A stretch of 30,209 bases of DNA from SIG603 sp044432645 (GTDB taxonomy: Bacteria; Bacillota; Clostridia; Oscillospirales; Acutalibacteraceae). The number at the start of each line of letters is the position of its first letter. Position 1 is the stretch's first letter. The stretch covers positions 1-30,209 of the forward strand of contig JAWXUM010000031.1 in assembly GCA_044432645.1 (NCBI GenBank). Direction: 5' to 3'. Under the pieces are notes generated by a model. That model saw nothing but the letters and a program-made list of their open reading frames with translations. It searched no databases and was not told the DNA's origin. A program made the translations under genes and the position numbers. Below are positions 30,200 through 30,209 of the stretch, piece after piece.

Positions 30200-30209
30200 A
30201 TACTGTCGC

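Overview
The window is about 30 kb of AT-rich DNA, roughly one third G+C by eye. It most likely comes from an anaerobic, spore-forming Firmicute of class Clostridia. Support for this is a SpoVAE-type spore membrane protein, strong AGGAGG-like ribosome binding sites with frequent TTG/GTG starts, TTGACA-17-TATAAT promoters, a short-form HisG that needs HisZ, a PHP-type histidinol phosphatase, and the lipoprotein ApbE/NusG-II/Gx-transporter trio. No rRNA, CRISPR array or intact insertion sequence is seen. Genus or species cannot be set from the sequence alone.

Layout. 1-4.6 kb: a leftward D,D-carboxypeptidase (dacF-like), then a leftward set of a small coiled-coil-like protein, mnmA and a CpXC-domain protein. 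These are divergent from a lone spoVAE, followed by a leftward 50-residue membrane protein. 4.7-9.0 kb: an AEC-family carrier and an aconitase-isocitrate dehydrogenase pair, which would give the citrate-to-2-oxoglutarate branch used for glutamate synthesis. 9.0-9.8 kb: a leftward sugar-phosphate isomerase-like TIM barrel. 9.9-11.5 kb: a phage-type lysis cassette (membrane protein, r1t-type holin, amidase endolysin) with no other phage gene beside it. 11.6-14.4 kb: a leftward surface-polysaccharide pair, a flippase and a sulfotransferase-like protein. 14.4-18.9 kb: a carbohydrate island with a GH43-like protein flanked by an IS1182-type transposase fragment and a decayed ORF, then a URO-D-superfamily protein and a GH28 polygalacturonase-like enzyme.

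19.0-20.9 kb: a leftward operon of apbE (lipoprotein flavin transferase), a NusG-domain-II membrane protein and a Gx-transporter/HepT-like membrane protein, plausibly tied to extracytoplasmic flavinylation or redox work. 21.1-29.4 kb: a compact ten-gene histidine operon, hisZ-G-D-C-B-H-A-F-IE-K. It is driven by a near-perfect promoter with a leader of only about 30 nt, and its genes cover every step from PRPP/ATP to histidine.

29.4-29.8 kb is non-coding and holds short palindromic repeats also found at the left edge of the window. 29.85-30.2 kb is a leftward tRNA cluster, Val-Asp-Phe-Gly, with encoded CCA ends and a strong terminator.

Most genes are ordinary housekeeping functions. The parts most worth a second look are the isolated lysis cassette, the IS-flanked GH43-like gene with an apparent Glu-to-Asp change at the general acid position, the URO-D-like protein embedded between glycosidases, and the small membrane protein at 4411-4563.
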